Shown here in pieces: positions 61,162-64,000 of a stretch of 64,000 nucleotides of DNA. This DNA comes from Lucifuga dentata (Eukaryota; Chordata; Actinopteri; Ophidiiformes; Bythitidae): the NCBI GenBank assembly GCA_014773175.1, contig VXCM01003204.1, positions 5,876 through 69,875 on the forward strand, read 5' to 3'. Numbering within the stretch: the first letter of the stretch is position 1; every line of letters begins with the position of its first letter. Under the pieces are notes generated by a model. It made no database searches, was not told where the DNA came from, and saw nothing but the letters and a program-made list of their open reading frames with translations. The translations under genes were made by a program, and so were the position numbers.

Positions 61162-62174
61162 GTCTTATTGGAGAATGGAGCTGATTAGTCATTACAGACA
61201 GAGGAATAACAAGGTCACTGATCATTTACACACACACACAAACATACACACACACAAACAAGGACTATGTTCTCTTTGAATGTCAAACCAGACATCCTGA
61301 ATCTTTGCTTATTTTGAGTTTAATTCCTAACGTCCGGACCTGGACGTTACCAACAGAAAACTCTCCTAACATAACCAGAACCTGACAAGCTTCTAACAAC
61401 GTAAAAGAGCAGAATGAAGACAGAACAGGCAGAAAAAGACACAAACTTAAATCCAGGTGCAGACACACCACAACGTATGGATTTAAGTCCACAAAATTTT
61501 TTAGGTGGTTTCAGCAGTTAGAGTTCAGGGTATTCGGAGCGCTACAACACCTAAGCCCTAATTTCACCTTCCCAAAAACAGGAAAATCAATGGAAGAGGA
61601 ATATTTTCCATGTACAGCTGCAAGGACCTTCCGCCTCTCATTCCCAGTCTGTTACTACTCCACCCTTTCAGTTCACACACAGCCTAAACTGCTCCATACA
61701 ATCCATTTCTCCAATTTAGCTGCATAAAAAGCTTTGTGTGTGTGTATGTGTGTGTGTGCGCTCATGCACTACACACACTCTTTTGCCACTATGCCCATGC
61801 TGTGCGGGCATAGTGCTGTGTTTGATTTGTTAAATTACACATCGATGAATAGAAATTGGCTCATTACACCATGGAGAACTTCAAATGAAACATGGAGAAA
61901 AAAAATCTTATTATGATTTAAAAGAAATCCCCAAATCTTTAGAAGAATGACACTTTGTTCAACAAATATTACTAACTAAAGGTGTTTGTTGACTTTATTA
62001 CATGACCTGCAGGTTAACCGTTCAATAAATGTTGATGTAACAAGGTTTATTTATTTATTTATTTATTTTTGGACTTTAGGCTTTTTTGTGTGAGCACCCA
62101 TGCATTAATTCAGCTAACTGGGATTTATTTTTTGCTGTCAGCTGTCTCCAATCGCCCACTATGTCCAGTTATTA

Positions 62175-62763
62175 ATGTTGCATTCAACAGACCCCGGAAC
62201 TCGGATTTTTCCAACTTCCTGCTTGGAAAAATGCATTGGAACGGCATTGGAAGTCGGAGCTCCGACTGAGAAACTCAGAGAGAAGTAATTATAGAAGAAA
62301 TTATTTACCCCGACTTCACGAGTATGACGTCACTCAACATGGCGGCACATGTGGAAGTGAGATTTATGAATGGAAATGATTGGCTAATAGCCTAATAAAG
62401 TATTTTTCTTACGTGACATTGAAATAAAAAGGTCAAAATATATCACCAAGTTAACTATCTACAGTGTATAATAACTGTTTGCCATTGATACGTAAGTGTA
62501 AATAATTTCAGAATATTACTTATCTGAACAAATGTTTAATACCTACTGTGATTAATATCATTGTAAAACAACACAACCAAACAGTCCTGTAATCTAATTT
62601 TACTTTAATTAGCATTTATTACTAAGCTTATTTAATCTTACTCTATTTATTGTTTTTCAGCCATGCTTTTTTGTTTATATTTGGCTGGAACGGTTTGAGG
62701 TCGGAAGTCGGAACTTCCAAATGGGAAAAGTCTGACTTCTGAGGTAACTCGAATGCAGCATTC
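62175..62763. mobile_element. Inverted-repeat element ending in TGCATTC
   Basis: The left end is TGTTGCATTCAACAGACCCC. The right end in reverse complement is TGCTGCATTCGAGTTACCTC. Inside, GGAACTCGG-type and GGAAGTCGG-type words are arranged as inverted pairs. It resembles the 25.1-kb element in style and may be a related family. Non-coding. Confidence 0.5.
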
Positions 62764-63479
62764 GGCTCAAGGTGTCAGTGCCCCACAAAGGAACACTGGC
62801 ATCATTGTAGCCTCCACTGTTTGTTAAAGTAACAACATGGTGGACCTCGGTGACTCCATTTTTGTCAGCATTTTAGAGTCGTCTCCTTTCTGAGGTGGTT
62901 TTTTGGAGGATTTCAGAGACTTTTATAATGACTCTGACACTGATATCTCCACAGGTTAAAAATACCTGGAACATGAATACTTAATACCAAGACTTGGCAC
63001 AGAGAGATTCACTCTCATTAGCAGCCCGTCTCACTGACTTCCCTGTGCTGTCCTCCAACTCAAATCTGCCTCTGACATATTAATATCAGCTCCAAAATGG
63101 CGAGTGGGAAAAAAGTTGTAAATAATGAAGAAGAATAAAAAAAAGAAAGAAAGAAAGCAGAGCACATGGATTTTCCATTGTTTTTCATCAAATAGTTAAG
63201 TTTGGCAACAGGAGATTCTTGATGGACAGTTTATTCATTTATAAGCCACTGTGAAACATGACTTTGTATCTTCTTGCACCAACTGCAAATGAATGGCTAA
63301 CTAGGCCACTTGTGATGTGTAAAAGCGAACCCCCCGCCCCCNCACACACACAGAAAAAAAGATGCAGCATATGTCAATCAAAAATGAACCATTTCTTCCA
63401 CTACAGTCATCACAGTGACCTGGGAATCTCTTTGCCCTGCAGCCGTGGGGGTAAAGCACAAAGCTGAGGTGTATATGTA

Positions 63480-63481
<2 letters not shown>

Positions 63482-63519
<38 letters not shown>
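63482..63519. repeat. (GT)n microsatellite
   Basis: GT tract of about 38 bp followed by GAGAGAGA. Confidence 0.95.
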
Positions 63520-63528
<9 letters not shown>

Positions 63529-64000
63529 AAACGTCAGAGGCACAGACAGTATTCACTGTACTCTTAAGTCCTTGTGAAATTCAGGATCTTATGGTTAGTC
63601 TCACTTCACAAATTCAGATACATCATTTAAAATGTGTGTGTGTGTGTGGNTGATAAGTGATTTAAGTGGCAGATATCAAGCATCTGATCTCATCACTATG
63701 ATTTATCCCTCCTCATCCATGGAGAATACCCCAGTGTGGAAAAAGAAAGACTGCAAATAACATCAGTACAAATCTTCTCATATACTGTGTAGAATTATCA
63801 TTTCAATTTATCTGGTTTATAATGGAGAGAGCCACTGTTGACATGCTTTGAAAATAATGAATGGCTGAGTGCATTGATTTTTTTCATGCATATTTTACCA
63901 TAATTCTTGCCCGTGGACAGTGTATTGGACAGGTGTTGTTTTTTTAAGGCTACTGTCTGTGACTGAAATGCAGAAATGAATGCTTCATCTTGAAGAAGAT

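Larger units (their letters stand above)
60871..64000. other. Intergenic region downstream of kcnj3
   Basis: No gene was recognised. It holds purine-rich (GA)n(GAA)n repeats, an inverted-repeat element at 62175-62763, a GT array and two isolated Ns (63342, 63650). Confidence 0.5.

Overview
This is vertebrate genomic DNA, almost certainly from a teleost fish and probably a percomorph. It has widely spaced intron-containing genes with GT-AG junctions, AT-rich introns, many microsatellites, and miniature transposons with terminal inverted repeats (TIRs) of types common in fish. Isolated Ns and two N runs show it is a draft assembly. No prokaryotic genes, CRISPR arrays, viral genes or RNA genes were recognised.

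Three protein-coding genes can be assembled exon by exon with consistent splice phases. (1) A mucin-13-like transmembrane mucin lies on the minus strand, stop at 2298 and start at 22000, in 14 coding exons. It encodes a signal peptide, one 3.6-kb Thr/Ser/Asn-rich repeat exon, an EGF domain, a SEA domain, two more EGF-like modules, a membrane helix and a tail, about 1622 residues in all. Its first intron is 11.4 kb. (2) znf281, a C2H2 zinc-finger transcription factor, lies on the minus strand at 33551-39339 with six coding exons (about 826 residues). A GC-rich 5' exon lies near 41.0-41.2 kb and a long 3' UTR probably runs to about 31.04 kb. (3) kcnj3, the G-protein-gated inward rectifier Kir3.1, lies on the plus strand at 47136-60453 in three coding exons (515 residues once an assembly duplication in exon 2 is discounted). 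It is divergent from znf281 across about 6 kb.

By region: 1-2.3 kb is downstream of the mucin. 2.3-22 kb is the mucin gene, whose intron 1 carries a hAT-like MITE, a truncated dispersed element, an LTR-like segment and a 242-N gap. 22-31 kb is intergenic, with an L1-type reverse transcriptase relic, a nested MITE, two copies of a TTAA-flanked MITE family and a perfect 42-bp palindrome. 31-41.2 kb is znf281. 41.2-47.1 kb is intergenic, with microsatellites and a perfect CTCF consensus. 47.1-60.9 kb is kcnj3. 60.9-64 kb is intergenic with one more inverted-repeat element.

The three genes do not form a pathway: they are an epithelial surface mucin, a transcription repressor and a neuronal/cardiac potassium channel. 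I found no convincing new biological system. The observations most worth a second look are the higher-order duplicated mucin array in which N-glycosylation sequons recur, the 42-bp palindrome, the mucin-13-like/ZNF281 linkage, and five 65-67-bp duplications around single Ns. One of those duplications breaks a kcnj3 exon on paper.
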